Below, in pieces: positions 37,213-46,102 of a stretch of 56,375 nt of DNA (the first letter of the stretch is position 1; each line of letters opens with the position of its first letter). The notes under the pieces are model-generated. The model was not told where the DNA came from. It ran no database searches and worked only from the letters and a program-made list of their open reading frames with translations. The position numbers were made by a program, and so were the translations under genes. Origin of the DNA: Bacillota bacterium (GTDB lineage: Bacteria; Bacillota; Limnochordia; Darwinibacteriales; DTU012); the NCBI GenBank assembly GCA_012840925.1, contig DUVS01000029.1, positions 1-56,375 on the forward strand, given 5' to 3'.

Positions 37213-38301
37213 ATGGATTGTTGGGTTCAGCAAGGTGAGGTAATCGAGGTCGTTGCAGACATAAACTCTAAGCAGGAATTATTGGTGTTGATCGACAATA
37301 AACATCAACAAGCCATAAATTTTCCGCCCCTGACCGGCAGATGCGTCGAAGGTGATCAGGTAATCCTCAACACAACCGCAGTATCGCTCGGATTGGGAAC
37401 AGGCGGTTTCCACTTTGTGATGGGGATTGTAGGGAGAACACATCAGCCACCGGATAAAACAGGCCACATCATCAAATTGCGCTACACACCAAGCCAGGGC
37501 CGGGTATTGAGTGTTGAGGAGCCAGACAGCCCATTCCACGAAATCTTGGCGTGCCAGTCGTCCATAGGGGGAATGCCGGTTCTGGTTGGCTCCTTACACA
37601 GCATGCTGGCGCCTGTATGCATTGGTTTTAAGTATTTGGCACCTCAGAGGAAGATTGCCTATATAATGAGCGACGGTGCAGCTTTGCCTCTGGCCTTGAG
37701 CGATACAGTGCAAATATTGCTGGGGCACGGTCTTCTTGATGACACGATTACTTTTAATCATGCATTTGGCGGTAACTATGAAGCTGTGAATGTATACAGT
37801 GCCCTGCTGACAGCCAGACATGTCTGTCATGCAGATGCGGCGGTTATCTTGATGGGGCCTGGTGTAGTGGGTACAGGCACAACATGGGGTACAACCGCAT
37901 TAGAGCAGGGTATATACTTAAATGCAGCACATACCCTTGAAGGGTATCCTATTGGTATTGTGCGGCTTAGTATGGCTGAAAAGCGAACACGCCATCAAGG
38001 GATCAGTCATCACACTCTCACAGCCTTGACCAAAATCTGCGAACGTCCCTGTACTCTGGCGTTTCCTAGTGATCTGCAGGATTGGCAGCTGCTGCAGGCG
38101 CAGCTTAAGGCACTGCAGCATCATCATATTCTGTGGATCAATACTAAGGCGTATCGCCATTTGCTTGAGGATTGCCCTGTAAAACTGTCATCCATGGGAC
38201 GTGATTACAGTTCGGATCCGTATTTCTTTGAATCAGCACTGGCAGCTGGTTTGCTCGCAGCTGACTACTGTAATGCTGACACCACTGTCCCAGAGTGCTG
38301 A
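37213..38301 (+). CDS. DUF3866 family protein
   Basis: The 362-residue protein fits the DUF3866 family known from Firmicutes and Actinobacteria: a beta-rich N-terminal part (1-100, DQVILNTTAVSLGLGTGGFHFV), a central Rossmann-like part with ILMGPGVVGTGTTWG and RHQGISHHTLTAL, and the C-terminal STMGR-like SSMGRDYSSDPYFFESALAAG. Its function is unknown. No signal peptide or membrane helix is seen. In other Firmicutes it also lies near spoIIM and xerD. Its last codons overlap a questionable antisense frame (38144-38365). Confidence 0.87.
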   Translation: MDCWVQQGEVIEVVADINSKQELLVLIDNKHQQAINFPPLTGRCVEGDQVILNTTAVSLGLGTGGFHFVMGIVGRTHQPPDKTGHIIKLRYTPSQGRVLSVEEPDSPFHEILACQSSIGGMPVLVGSLHSMLAPVCIGFKYLAPQRKIAYIMSDGAALPLALSDTVQILLGHGLLDDTITFNHAFGGNYEAVNVYSALLTARHVCHADAAVILMGPGVVGTGTTWGTTALEQGIYLNAAHTLEGYPIGIVRLSMAEKRTRHQGISHHTLTALTKICERPCTLAFPSDLQDWQLLQAQLKALQHHHILWINTKAYRHLLEDCPVKLSSMGRDYSSDPYFFESALAAGLLAADYCNADTTVPEC

Positions 38302-38485
38302 ATTGCTTTGACGCTTGCTCAATTTGTGTCATAACCCAGTCTCTCTTCCCGATCAATACAATCATTGGTTAAACCTCCTCTGCATCTGTCTGTGTAGTGT
38401 ATGCGCTTTCTGGAATTTCATACCACTTACATGGCCAAGCTGAGGCCTTAGTATGTTGATCTGTCTGTAGGCAAGGAGGTCTGTT

Positions 38486-39103
38486 GTGGGAACACTGATT
38501 CTGATCCGGCATGGAGAATCGCTATGGAATCGGGCTGGCAAGTATCAAGGACAGCAAAACATCGGCTTGTCACCTGAGGGAATCCGCCAAGCCGAAGCGC
38601 TGGCCAGGTTTTTCAGTTCATGGCATTTAGATGCGATCTATGCCAGCGATCTTGTTCGGGCGCGAGACACTGCTGCTGCCATAGCTAAATACCACTCGCT
38701 TCCGGTAACCGTTGATACACGGCTCAGAGAATATGCATTCGGTGTCTGGGAAGGACTGACCCGCAAGGAGATCGAACTTACACATCCTGAGATTTTTGAA
38801 AAACGAAAGCACGATATCAACACACCGATACCCGGTGGTGAAACCGGCACTCAGGTACAAAGGCGGGTTATGGACTGGCTTCAGGAAATCGCCAGCGCCC
38901 ATTCAGGATCAGTCCTGGCAGTGAGTCATGGCGGAGCCATCCGGACCTTGATTGCAGCAATCTTGGAGGTAGAGATTACCAAATGTCACCGGTTGAGGCT
39001 TGCCAACGGCGGTTATACCATCATCCGCTGGCAGGAGAATACCCCTGAGTTCCAGTTCGACATTGAGCGAATCAACTGTTCTCCATTGCTGCAGCAGTTG
39101 TGA
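38486..39103 (+). CDS. Histidine phosphatase family protein (phosphoglycerate mutase-like)
   Basis: The 205-residue protein has the phosphohistidine motif LIRHGESLWN at the N-terminus, SDLVRARDTA, and the second histidine in AVSHGGAIRTL. These mark the histidine phosphatase superfamily. Candidates include alpha-ribazole phosphatase (CobC) or GpmB-like broad phosphatases; no cobalamin genes are near, so I do not choose. Start GTG follows AAGGAGG. The 184-base gap before it has a TTGACG box at 38309 but no good -10. Confidence 0.88.
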   Translation: MGTLILIRHGESLWNRAGKYQGQQNIGLSPEGIRQAEALARFFSSWHLDAIYASDLVRARDTAAAIAKYHSLPVTVDTRLREYAFGVWEGLTRKEIELTHPEIFEKRKHDINTPIPGGETGTQVQRRVMDWLQEIASAHSGSVLAVSHGGAIRTLIAAILEVEITKCHRLRLANGGYTIIRWQENTPEFQFDIERINCSPLLQQL

Positions 39104-39162
39104 CATAACTCTGTCCTTCTTGTCATATGATTCGGTAGACAGGCAAGAAGGGGGTATTGGTG

Positions 39163-39780
39163 ATGGTTTATTATTTCAGGCAGCGCCTGCCCATTTTGCT
39201 TACAGTAGCGTTCTTGTTCTTGCTGGGTGTGGCATTCGGATCGATTGCAGTGCGCACGCTGTCTCAGACACAGGCCTCGGACCTAAGGGCATATCTCGAT
39301 CAGTTTTTTGCCAGTTTTCCTCAAGAATTGGCAACCACAAACCGTCAGGCAGTGGCGTGGCGGGGAGTAGTTGACAATATTATCAAAATCAGCGGTCTGG
39401 TCTGGGTTTTGGGTATGACTATAATCGGAGTTCCCCTAATTTTCGGCATTGTTTTTGTACGCGGTTTTGTACTGGGTTTTACGGTAGGTTTCATTATCTC
39501 AGAGATGAAGCTTGACGGTATTGTTGTGGCAACTGCATCACTGCTGCCGCACAATATATTGCTGGTTCCAGCTCTCATTCTTGCGTCCACAACAGCCATT
39601 TCCTTTGCGGTCGCAGCGGTGCAGACGCTGATGGGTACAGCGAAGAATAATATCATCAATCAATTTATGGCCACTACGATCATTATTGCTGCTGCAAGCG
39701 GACTTTTAGCATTGGCTTCCTTAGTGGAAATGTATATTACACCGGTGTTGATGCAGCTGTCAAGAAAGCTGATCTTGTAA
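39163..39780 (+). CDS. spoIIM: Stage II sporulation protein M
   Basis: SpoIIM works with SpoIID and SpoIIP in the complex that degrades septal peptidoglycan and drives engulfment. The 205-residue protein has about five membrane helices: one near residue 10-30, then four from about 80 to the end, with FVRGFVLGFTVGF and LLPHNILLVPALIL typical of the family. Start ATG 39163 is eight bases after GGGGG; GTG 39160 and TTG 39157 are in frame. No sigma-E promoter could be recognised. Pairing with xerD is usual in clostridia. Confidence 0.93.
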   Translation: MVYYFRQRLPILLTVAFLFLLGVAFGSIAVRTLSQTQASDLRAYLDQFFASFPQELATTNRQAVAWRGVVDNIIKISGLVWVLGMTIIGVPLIFGIVFVRGFVLGFTVGFIISEMKLDGIVVATASLLPHNILLVPALILASTTAISFAVAAVQTLMGTAKNNIINQFMATTIIIAAASGLLALASLVEMYITPVLMQLSRKLIL

Positions 39781-39796
39781 ACGAGGGTGATCAATT

Positions 39797-40726
39797 TTGG
39801 AACATGAACTTGATTATCTCAGAGAATACCTTAACCATCTTGTCGTGGAAAGAGGGTTGAGCAAGAACACCGTCGAGGCGTACCATAGTGATCTCAACCA
39901 ATTTTTCGGTTTTCTTAAAGAACAACAGGTTTCGTGTCTGGAGGTAACTGTCCACAGCATTCTCGATTTTCTGGCTGTACTAGAATCGGACTCAGCAGGC
40001 AAAGCTACAACTCTTGCCCGCAAGACTTCGGCTATACGAGGATTTTATCAATATTTGTTGACAGAAGAATTGATTGTGGAAAATCCCTGCAGCCTGCTGG
40101 AGAACGCGAAAGCAGAATCGAGATTGCCTGAGGTTTTGACCATTGCAGAAGTGGACAAGCTGTTAAGCGCACCTGATCTGAGCACAAAAACAGGCTATCG
40201 TGACTTAGCGATGCTCGAAGTATTGTACGCCACAGGGCTTCGGGTCTCGGAACTTGTTGGGCTTAACATGGGGGATATTGATCCACTTGGATTTGTCCGC
40301 TGCTTAGGCAAGGGAGACAAAGAAAGGATTGTACCCATTGGCAGTAAGGCGCTGGCTGCAGTCCAGGTCTATATTGAACGCTGCCGCAGCAGGCTGGTGA
40401 AAGATCGGAGTCAAAGAGCTCTCTTTGTCAATGCCAGGGGGAAACGGATTACAAGGCAAGGTTTTTGGAAGATCCTGAACCAGTATAAAAACCAGTGCGG
40501 TATCAAGAAACCACTCAGCCCCCATACTCTGCGCCACTCATTTGCAACCCATCTGATTGCCAACGGTGCCGATTTACGATCAGTACAGCAGATGTTGGGC
40601 CATGCAGATATAGCTACAACGCAGATTTATACACATCTGACCCGTGAACATTTGCGTTCTGTTTATCAGGCGGCACATCCCCGTTCGGAGTTGAAATCGA
40701 AGCAGGAGGCCGATAATTATGGGTAG
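39797..40726 (+). CDS. xerD: Site-specific tyrosine recombinase XerD
   Basis: XerD resolves chromosome dimers at dif with a partner Xer. The 309-residue protein has the N-terminal core-binding domain (about 1-95) and the catalytic domain with the first Arg in [13 protein letters not shown], Lys in the [11 protein letters not shown] hairpin, the box [11 protein letters not shown], and the second His and Tyr in [14 protein letters not shown]. It starts with TTG. A chromosomal housekeeping role fits, since the neighbours are core genes and no phage or attachment site is seen. Confidence 0.94.
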   Translation: MEHELDYLREYLNHLVVERGLSKNTVEAYHSDLNQFFGFLKEQQVSCLEVTVHSILDFLAVLESDSAGKATTLARKTSAIRGFYQYLLTEELIVENPCSLLENAKAESRLPEVLTIAEVDKLLSAPDLSTKTGYRDLAMLEVLYATGLRVSELVGLNMGDIDPLGFVRCLGKGDKERIVPIGSKALAAVQVYIERCRSRLVKDRSQRALFVNARGKRITRQGFWKILNQYKNQCGIKKPLSPHTLRHSFATHLIANGADLRSVQQMLGHADIATTQIYTHLTREHLRSVYQAAHPRSELKSKQEADNYG

Positions 40727-41882
40727 GTTCATTGTAATTGTGCTAGACAGTGTGGGCATTGGCGAGCTTCCCGATGCCTGGAAGTATCAGGATCAGGGGA
40801 GCAATACATTGGCGAATCTTGCCGAGTCTGTTGGTGGACTTGAATTGCCCCAGCTTGAACGGCTGGGGCTTGGCAACATTCATCCCATTGCTGGCATCTC
40901 GCCAAAAGCGCACCCTTTGGCCGCTTTCGGCAAAATGGCTGAAAAATCTCCAGGCAAAGATACCACCACCGGCCATTGGGAGATTGCAGGCGTTATCCTT
41001 GACAAGCCGTTTCCCACTTATCCCAACGGTTTTCCTGCTGAGATTATTATGGCCTTCTCACGGGAGATCGGCAGGCCGATCCTGGGCAACGTGGCTGCAT
41101 CAGGCACTGAGATCATCCAGGACTTAGGCCGGGAACATTTGGAATCCGGATTTCCCATTGTTTACACTTCCGCCGATAGCGTTTTTCAAATTGCAGCCCA
41201 TGAGCAAGTGGTTCCTTTAAATACTTTATATGATTGGTGTCAGACAGCCCGACGGATTCTCACCGGTGAACACGGTGTAGGCAGGGTCATTGCCCGGCCT
41301 TTCTTAGGTGAAGTCGGAAATTTTTGGCGCACACAGAACCGCAAGGATTTCAGCCTGCCCCCGATCAGGAATACCATTTTTGATTATTTGACTGACCATC
41401 AGATACCCACAACAGCAATCGGCAAAATCATGGATGTTTTTGCCGGGCGGGGAATACAGACTCACCTCGAAGCCCATGGCAATCAAGAAGTAATTGCAGC
41501 CGTTTTAGCAGCGCTAAAAAACATATCAGCCGGTTTGATCTTTGCCAATCTGGGTGATTTTGACACCCTATGGGGCCACCGTAATGACGTTCAAGGATAT
41601 GCCAGGGGGTTAATGGAATTTGACCAGAAGCTACCTGATATCTTACAACAGCTAAGAGAAGATGACCTTCTCTGTATTACTGCTGATCATGGCTGTGATC
41701 CGACTACGCCAAGTACCGATCATTCACGGGAATACGTTCCACTTTTGGTTTACGGGAGCCAAGTCAAACAGTGTAACCTTGGTACGCGTTCTACTTTTTC
41801 CGACATCGCCCAAACGATCAGTGAGTTTTTCCAGCTTACTCCGGTTTTCCCGGGACAGAGCTTTCTCAGACAATTGAGATGA
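40719..41882 (+). CDS. deoB: Phosphopentomutase
   Basis: DeoB interconverts ribose or deoxyribose 1-phosphate and 5-phosphate in nucleoside salvage. The 387-residue protein has the alkaline-phosphatase-fold metal motifs: [23 protein letters not shown] with the reactive Thr, and [18 protein letters not shown]. It overlaps xerD by eight bases and pdp by a few, making the common xerD-deoB-pdp unit of Firmicutes. Confidence 0.96.
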   Translation: MGRFIVIVLDSVGIGELPDAWKYQDQGSNTLANLAESVGGLELPQLERLGLGNIHPIAGISPKAHPLAAFGKMAEKSPGKDTTTGHWEIAGVILDKPFPTYPNGFPAEIIMAFSREIGRPILGNVAASGTEIIQDLGREHLESGFPIVYTSADSVFQIAAHEQVVPLNTLYDWCQTARRILTGEHGVGRVIARPFLGEVGNFWRTQNRKDFSLPPIRNTIFDYLTDHQIPTTAIGKIMDVFAGRGIQTHLEAHGNQEVIAAVLAALKNISAGLIFANLGDFDTLWGHRNDVQGYARGLMEFDQKLPDILQQLREDDLLCITADHGCDPTTPSTDHSREYVPLLVYGSQVKQCNLGTRSTFSDIAQTISEFFQLTPVFPGQSFLRQLR

Positions 41883-41896
41883 TGGAGGCGAACAAT

Positions 41897-43207
41897 ATGC
41901 GAGCATATGATCTAATTCTTAAAAAACGCAATGGCATGGAATTAAGCTCAGCTGAAATAGAATTTATGATCTCAAAATACACCGAAGGTCTGGTTGCAGA
42001 TTACCAAATGGCGGCCTTTTGCATGGCAGTATATTTTCAAGGTATGAATCCCCGGGAAACTGCGGATTTAACCTTAGCCATGGCTAATTCCGGAAAGAAA
42101 TACGATCTGTCGGGCATCAGCGGCACCATTATCGATAAGCACTCTACTGGAGGTGTGGGAGACACGACAACCTTGATTGTTGCTCCACTGGTTGCCAGCT
42201 GCGGTGTTCCTGTTGCCAAAATGTCGGGACGGGGCTTGGGACATACTGGTGGTACCATTGATAAACTGGAAAGTATACCCGGGTTCACTTGCGAACTTGA
42301 ACAAAACGCATTTATCGATCAAGTTAACGCAATCAAGATCAGTATCATCAGCCAGTCGGAGATCATTGCTCCCGCAGACAGACTCCTCTATGCGCTTAGA
42401 GACGTTACTGCCACCGTAGATTCCATACCGCTGATTGCATCCTCAATTATGAGTAAGAAAATTGCTGCTGGAGGCGATGGATTTGTTTTAGATGTCAAAA
42501 CCGGCAGCGGTGCATTCATGCCGAAACGAGAGCAGGCCATCCGCCTAGCTAAAACGATGGTATCAATCGGTAGAGAGGCAGGCAAACCTACTGTAGCACT
42601 GATTACAGATATGGAACAGCCCCTTGGATATACGATTGGCAATGCCTTAGAGGTAAGAGAAGCAATTCAAACTTTAGCAGGGGAAGGAGCTTGGGACCTT
42701 ACCGAGCTGTGTCTGCGGATTGGTGCTGAAATGCTTGTTTTGGCCGGGCATTCCCAGACCGATGCCGAAGCCTATCAGCTGCTGCAGGAAAAACTGAAGT
42801 CCAAAGCAGGATTATTTAAATTGCGCGAGTTAATCAGCAGTCAAGGCGGCAATCCAAATGTCATCGACGATCTGTCCATTCTTCCTCAAGCCCAATATCA
42901 GACCTTTGTTAAAAGCGAGCGCAGTGGTTACATCAAGAAGATCGACGCCCTCAAAATTGGCAAGCTGGTAATGCAGCTTGGTGCGGGGCGCCAGAAGAAG
43001 GACAGCACTATTGATCTGAGTGTTGGCATTGAGCTAAAGCAAAAGGCAGGAGCTTACATCCAACAGGATCAAGTATTAGCAGTTGTTCACAGTAATCAAC
43101 CCCTCAGTACTGAATACGCTGATGTCCTTGATTGCTTCACATTCAGCCAGTCACCTCCTCGGTACCAGCCGCTGATCTGGCAGAAAATTACACAAGAGGA
43201 CGTATAA
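41897..43207 (+). CDS. pdp: Pyrimidine-nucleoside phosphorylase
   Basis: Pdp cleaves uridine and thymidine with phosphate, feeding pentose 1-phosphate to DeoB. The 436-residue protein has the signature KMSGRGLGHTGGTIDKLE, KHSTGGVGD, the KKIAAGGDGFVLDVKTGSGAF region (written in part: LDVKTGSGAFM) and a C-terminal beta domain. ATG 41897 lies nine bases after GGAGG; the upstream ATG 41879 overlaps deoB and has no site. Confidence 0.95.
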   Translation: MRAYDLILKKRNGMELSSAEIEFMISKYTEGLVADYQMAAFCMAVYFQGMNPRETADLTLAMANSGKKYDLSGISGTIIDKHSTGGVGDTTTLIVAPLVASCGVPVAKMSGRGLGHTGGTIDKLESIPGFTCELEQNAFIDQVNAIKISIISQSEIIAPADRLLYALRDVTATVDSIPLIASSIMSKKIAAGGDGFVLDVKTGSGAFMPKREQAIRLAKTMVSIGREAGKPTVALITDMEQPLGYTIGNALEVREAIQTLAGEGAWDLTELCLRIGAEMLVLAGHSQTDAEAYQLLQEKLKSKAGLFKLRELISSQGGNPNVIDDLSILPQAQYQTFVKSERSGYIKKIDALKIGKLVMQLGAGRQKKDSTIDLSVGIELKQKAGAYIQQDQVLAVVHSNQPLSTEYADVLDCFTFSQSPPRYQPLIWQKITQEDV

Positions 43208-43252
43208 TGATCTGCCCAGCCCCATATCCATTTAGGGAAGGGGAGGTGTTCC

Positions 43253-44443
43253 ATGGTGAGATACACCGGACTTTTGCGGTGGATTATTGCATCTGCGATC
43301 ATTATCCTGTGCACTGCCATCTGTGTTTCTGCCAATGAGCTTGATTTAACAGCAAAGGCCGCCCTTTTGATGGAAGCTAGCAGCGGCCAGATTTTATATG
43401 CCAAGGACATTGATCAACCACTGCCCGTAGCCAGCATATCCAAGCTTATGACCCTTATTTTGGTTCTGGAAGCGGTTGATGCGGGCAAGATTGCTCTTGA
43501 TGACATAGTTACAGCCAGCGAATACGCGGCCTCAATGGGCGGGTCGCAGGTATGGCTTGAAAAGGGTGAACAGCTTACGTTGGCAGAATTGCTGTACGCT
43601 GTGGCTGTCGGCAGTGGAAACGATGCATCTGTAGCTGTCGCAGAGTATTTAGCCGGATCTGAACCGGCATTTGTGGCATTAATGAACGAAAAGGCAGACG
43701 AACTTGGCTTAACCAACACTGAGTACAGTAATGCCAGCGGACTGCCGCCTAGCATCCTGGGAAGCAGCGGCCGACAGGTGATGAGTGCCAGAGATGTGGC
43801 TGTACTGTGCCGGTATGCTTTGAGCGTACCATTGTTGCTGGATTTTGTCTCCACCTATGAATATACCATGCGGGCTGATTCAACCAAGAAACCAGTGCTG
43901 TGGAACTATAATAAACTACTCAGGCGCTACCAGGGTGTTGATGGTTTTAAAACAGGGTTTACGACAGAAGCAGGGCATTGTATTGCAGCTACGGCTGAGC
44001 GCAGCGGCTTACGGTTGATCGCAGTGGTACTAGGCAGTACGAGCGACGCTGCCCGGGAGAGCGATGTCACCAAGCTTCTCGACCTGGGCTTTAGGGAGTA
44101 CACCAATTACCTAATCTATCCTCAAGGAACAGTAATTGGCGAAATTGCAATACCAAAAGGTGATCCTGAAATTGTCAAACTGATTGTCAGTGCAGATTTC
44201 TATGCTCCGGTCAAACGAGGTGAACAGGATCAGATAACTACCAAAATCATAGTTCATGATCAGCTTCAGGTCCCCATAGCAAAAGACACCACAATTGGCT
44301 CGATTTCAGCATACTTGGGCGATTTGCAGCTGACAACTGTTGATCTGAAGCCTGAGCAGAGTGTTTCCCGTAGTTCAGTGGTCAATTTACTGCTGAGAAT
44401 CACCAGGCAAATGATCTGCCACTTGACTGAAGGAAGCTCGTGA
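43253..44443 (+). CDS. dacF: D-alanyl-D-alanine carboxypeptidase DacF
   Basis: DacF trims peptide side chains of forespore peptidoglycan. The 396-residue protein has a signal peptide (about 1-26, ending CVSAN), the penicillin-binding catalytic motifs Ser-x-x-Lys in ASISKLMT, Ser-x-Asn in GSGNDAS, and Lys-Thr-Gly in GFKTGFT, then a C-terminal beta domain and an amphipathic end. It stands just before spoIIAA as in Bacillus. Start ATG follows GGGGAGGTG. No forespore sigma promoter could be recognised upstream. Confidence 0.93.
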   Translation: MVRYTGLLRWIIASAIIILCTAICVSANELDLTAKAALLMEASSGQILYAKDIDQPLPVASISKLMTLILVLEAVDAGKIALDDIVTASEYAASMGGSQVWLEKGEQLTLAELLYAVAVGSGNDASVAVAEYLAGSEPAFVALMNEKADELGLTNTEYSNASGLPPSILGSSGRQVMSARDVAVLCRYALSVPLLLDFVSTYEYTMRADSTKKPVLWNYNKLLRRYQGVDGFKTGFTTEAGHCIAATAERSGLRLIAVVLGSTSDAARESDVTKLLDLGFREYTNYLIYPQGTVIGEIAIPKGDPEIVKLIVSADFYAPVKRGEQDQITTKIIVHDQLQVPIAKDTTIGSISAYLGDLQLTTVDLKPEQSVSRSSVVNLLLRITRQMICHLTEGSS

Positions 44444-44452
44444 AGCTTCCTT
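44430..44452 (+). terminator. Hairpin over the dacF stop codon, partial terminator
   Basis: AAGGAAGCT (44430-44438) pairs perfectly with AGCTTCCTT (44444-44452); the loop CGTGA holds the dacF stop codon. The following tract is pyrimidine-rich (T and C mixed) rather than pure T, so termination is probably partial. It divides dacF from the spoIIA promoter. Confidence 0.55.
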
Positions 44453-44469
44453 TCCTTTTCCTTTCCTGG

Positions 44470-44496
44470 GCAGGAATTTTGCGCCTAAAGATGAAT
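44470..44496 (+). promoter_or_regulatory. Sigma-H promoter of the spoIIA operon
   Basis: GCAGGAATT (44470-44478) and GATGAAT (44490-44496) are 11 bases apart. This agrees at every defined position with the Bacillus sigma-H consensus (RnAGGAwWW, 11-12 bases, RnnGAAT), and spoIIA is a known sigma-H target there. The transcript start would be near 44503. No clear Spo0A box was found. Confidence 0.75.
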
Positions 44497-44549
44497 ATGT
44501 ACAAAATAGTTAACTTTACGAAAATGCAATCGGAGAGGGGAGGAGCAAA

Positions 44550-44882
44550 GTGCTGTCAGCAGAAACGGTAAACCAGGCTCTGATCATTTCCCTTGAAGGC
44601 GAGCTTGACCTTCATACTGCACCACCTTTCAAACAGTGTATTGACAGCCATTTGGCCAAAAATATGGCGCTTAAAGACCTTATTTTGCGGATGGACAAGA
44701 TCAAATTCATCGACAGTTCTGGCTTAGGTGTGATCTTAGGGCGCTACAAATTGATTGAGCAACGAGGTGGCAAGCTTGTTTTTGTTGCCTGTAATCCCCA
44801 AGTCCAACGCATCCTCAAGCTATCGGGCATGCAGAAAATTGCTTACTTTACTGATTCAGTTAAGGAAGCGTTATCTTTATGA
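44550..44882 (+). CDS. spoIIAA: Anti-sigma F factor antagonist SpoIIAA
   Basis: SpoIIAA frees sigma-F by binding SpoIIAB when it is not phosphorylated. The 110-residue STAS-domain protein has the phosphorylation site in FIDSSGLGVILGRY (Ser56/Ser57). Start GTG follows GGGAGGAGC. It is the first gene after the sigma-H promoter. Length is close to the Bacillus protein (117). Confidence 0.96.
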   Translation: MLSAETVNQALIISLEGELDLHTAPPFKQCIDSHLAKNMALKDLILRMDKIKFIDSSGLGVILGRYKLIEQRGGKLVFVACNPQVQRILKLSGMQKIAYFTDSVKEALSL

Positions 44883-44898
44883 TTAGGGAGGAGTAACA

Positions 44899-45330
44899 AT
44901 GGACGTTAAGAATTGGGTTCGACTGGAGTTTCCGAGCGAATCTGTAAATGTTTTATTTGCTCGGACCGCTGTTGCCGTGTTTGCCTCTCAATTAGATCTG
45001 ACCCTGGAAGAAATCGAAGACATTAAGGTTGCCGTTTCTGAGGCAGTATCCAATTGCGTTATCCATGCTTATCGAGATACATCTGGCAGTATTTTGGTTG
45101 AATGTAAATACACCACTGCCGAACTGGAGATTACTGTCGAAGATTTTGGCTGCGGAATCCCTGATATTGTACAAGCATCGGAGGCTGGCTATACGACCAT
45201 CCCGGAAGAGAGAATGGGTTTAGGGCTAGTGTTTATGCATGAGCTTATGGACCATTTGAATATCGCTTCTGAAGTCAGCAAAGGAACTAGAGTTGTAATG
45301 ACCAAAAAGATCCCTCAGAGCAGAGGATAG
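44899..45330 (+). CDS. spoIIAB: Anti-sigma F factor and serine kinase SpoIIAB
   Basis: SpoIIAB holds sigma-F inactive and phosphorylates SpoIIAA. The 143-residue GHKL-family protein shows the N box EAVSNCVIHAY, the G1 box VEDFGCGIPD, and the G2 region MGLGLVFMHELMD. Start ATG follows GGGAGGAG. It is the middle gene of the operon, eight bases before sigF. Confidence 0.96.
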   Translation: MDVKNWVRLEFPSESVNVLFARTAVAVFASQLDLTLEEIEDIKVAVSEAVSNCVIHAYRDTSGSILVECKYTTAELEITVEDFGCGIPDIVQASEAGYTTIPEERMGLGLVFMHELMDHLNIASEVSKGTRVVMTKKIPQSRG

Positions 45331-45338
45331 GTGCTGCA

Positions 45339-46094
45339 ATGAACAGCTGGTCAATTAATCTTCCGGAGTATCCTATACTGCCTGACCATGAAGTACGCAG
45401 CCTGCTTAATAAAGCTCAATCCGGAGATGAGCTGGCAAGGCAGAGATTGGTAGAATGCAATCTTCGTTTGGTAAAAAGCATAGTAATGAGATTCAGCCAC
45501 CGAGGTGCCGAAATAGATGATCTGTTTCAAATCGGTTGTATTGGCTTAGTCAAGGCAATTGATGACTTTGATCTCGCTTTTGATGTTAAGTTTTCTACCT
45601 ATGCGGTACCGAAGATCATTGGAGAGATTAAACGTTACTTAAGAGAATCAACACCGATCAAGGTATCGCGTTCCCTACGAGAATTAGCCAGCCGGGCCAT
45701 CGCCATTAAAGATCAGCTCGCCGGCGAATTGGGCCGCTCGCCCCTGATCAGTGAAATAGCCTGTGAGCTTGGAGCTTCCAAGGAGGATCTGATCACAGCC
45801 TTAGAGGCTGTAGCACCGATGCTCTCTCTTCAGCAGGTTATTCATGAAGATGAGGGAGAGAGTATCTTACTGGAAGATCAGATCGCTGGTGAATCTGATA
45901 ACGACTCTATCTATCTCAAGGATGTTCTTCAGAGTCTGGAGCCAGATCTCAAACGCCTGTTACTACTGCGGTACTTTGCCGAAAAAAGCCAGACCGAAGT
46001 TGCCAAAGCACTAGGGGTATCCCAGGCGCAGGTATCGCGAATTGAGAAACGGATCTTGCAGCAACTGCGCAGCCAACTTGAAACGAAGGGATGA
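45339..46094 (+). CDS. sigF: Forespore sigma factor SigF
   Basis: Sigma-F starts forespore-specific transcription. The 251-residue protein has region 2 with NLRLVKSIVMRF, DLFQIGCIGLVKAID and KFSTYAVPKIIGEIKRYLR-like KFSTYAVPKIIGEI, region 3, and region 4 with the helix-turn-helix KSQTEVAKALGVSQAQVSR. Operon place after spoIIAB separates it from sigma-G, which it resembles. Confidence 0.95.
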   Translation: MNSWSINLPEYPILPDHEVRSLLNKAQSGDELARQRLVECNLRLVKSIVMRFSHRGAEIDDLFQIGCIGLVKAIDDFDLAFDVKFSTYAVPKIIGEIKRYLRESTPIKVSRSLRELASRAIAIKDQLAGELGRSPLISEIACELGASKEDLITALEAVAPMLSLQQVIHEDEGESILLEDQIAGESDNDSIYLKDVLQSLEPDLKRLLLLRYFAEKSQTEVAKALGVSQAQVSRIEKRILQQLRSQLETKG

Positions 46095-46102
46095 TCTGTT
46101 AA

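Noticed and set aside
39104-39162. Possible sigma-E promoter before spoIIM (CATATG-like -35)
   Set aside because: No CATACA-type -10 follows at the right distance.
39797-40726. Tyrosine recombinase as a sign of a mobile element
   Set aside because: It is a XerD in a conserved chromosomal setting with deoB and pdp; no attachment repeats or phage genes are present.
43203-43252. Possible sigma-F or sigma-G promoter before dacF (GTATA box)
   Set aside because: The -10 region does not match either consensus.
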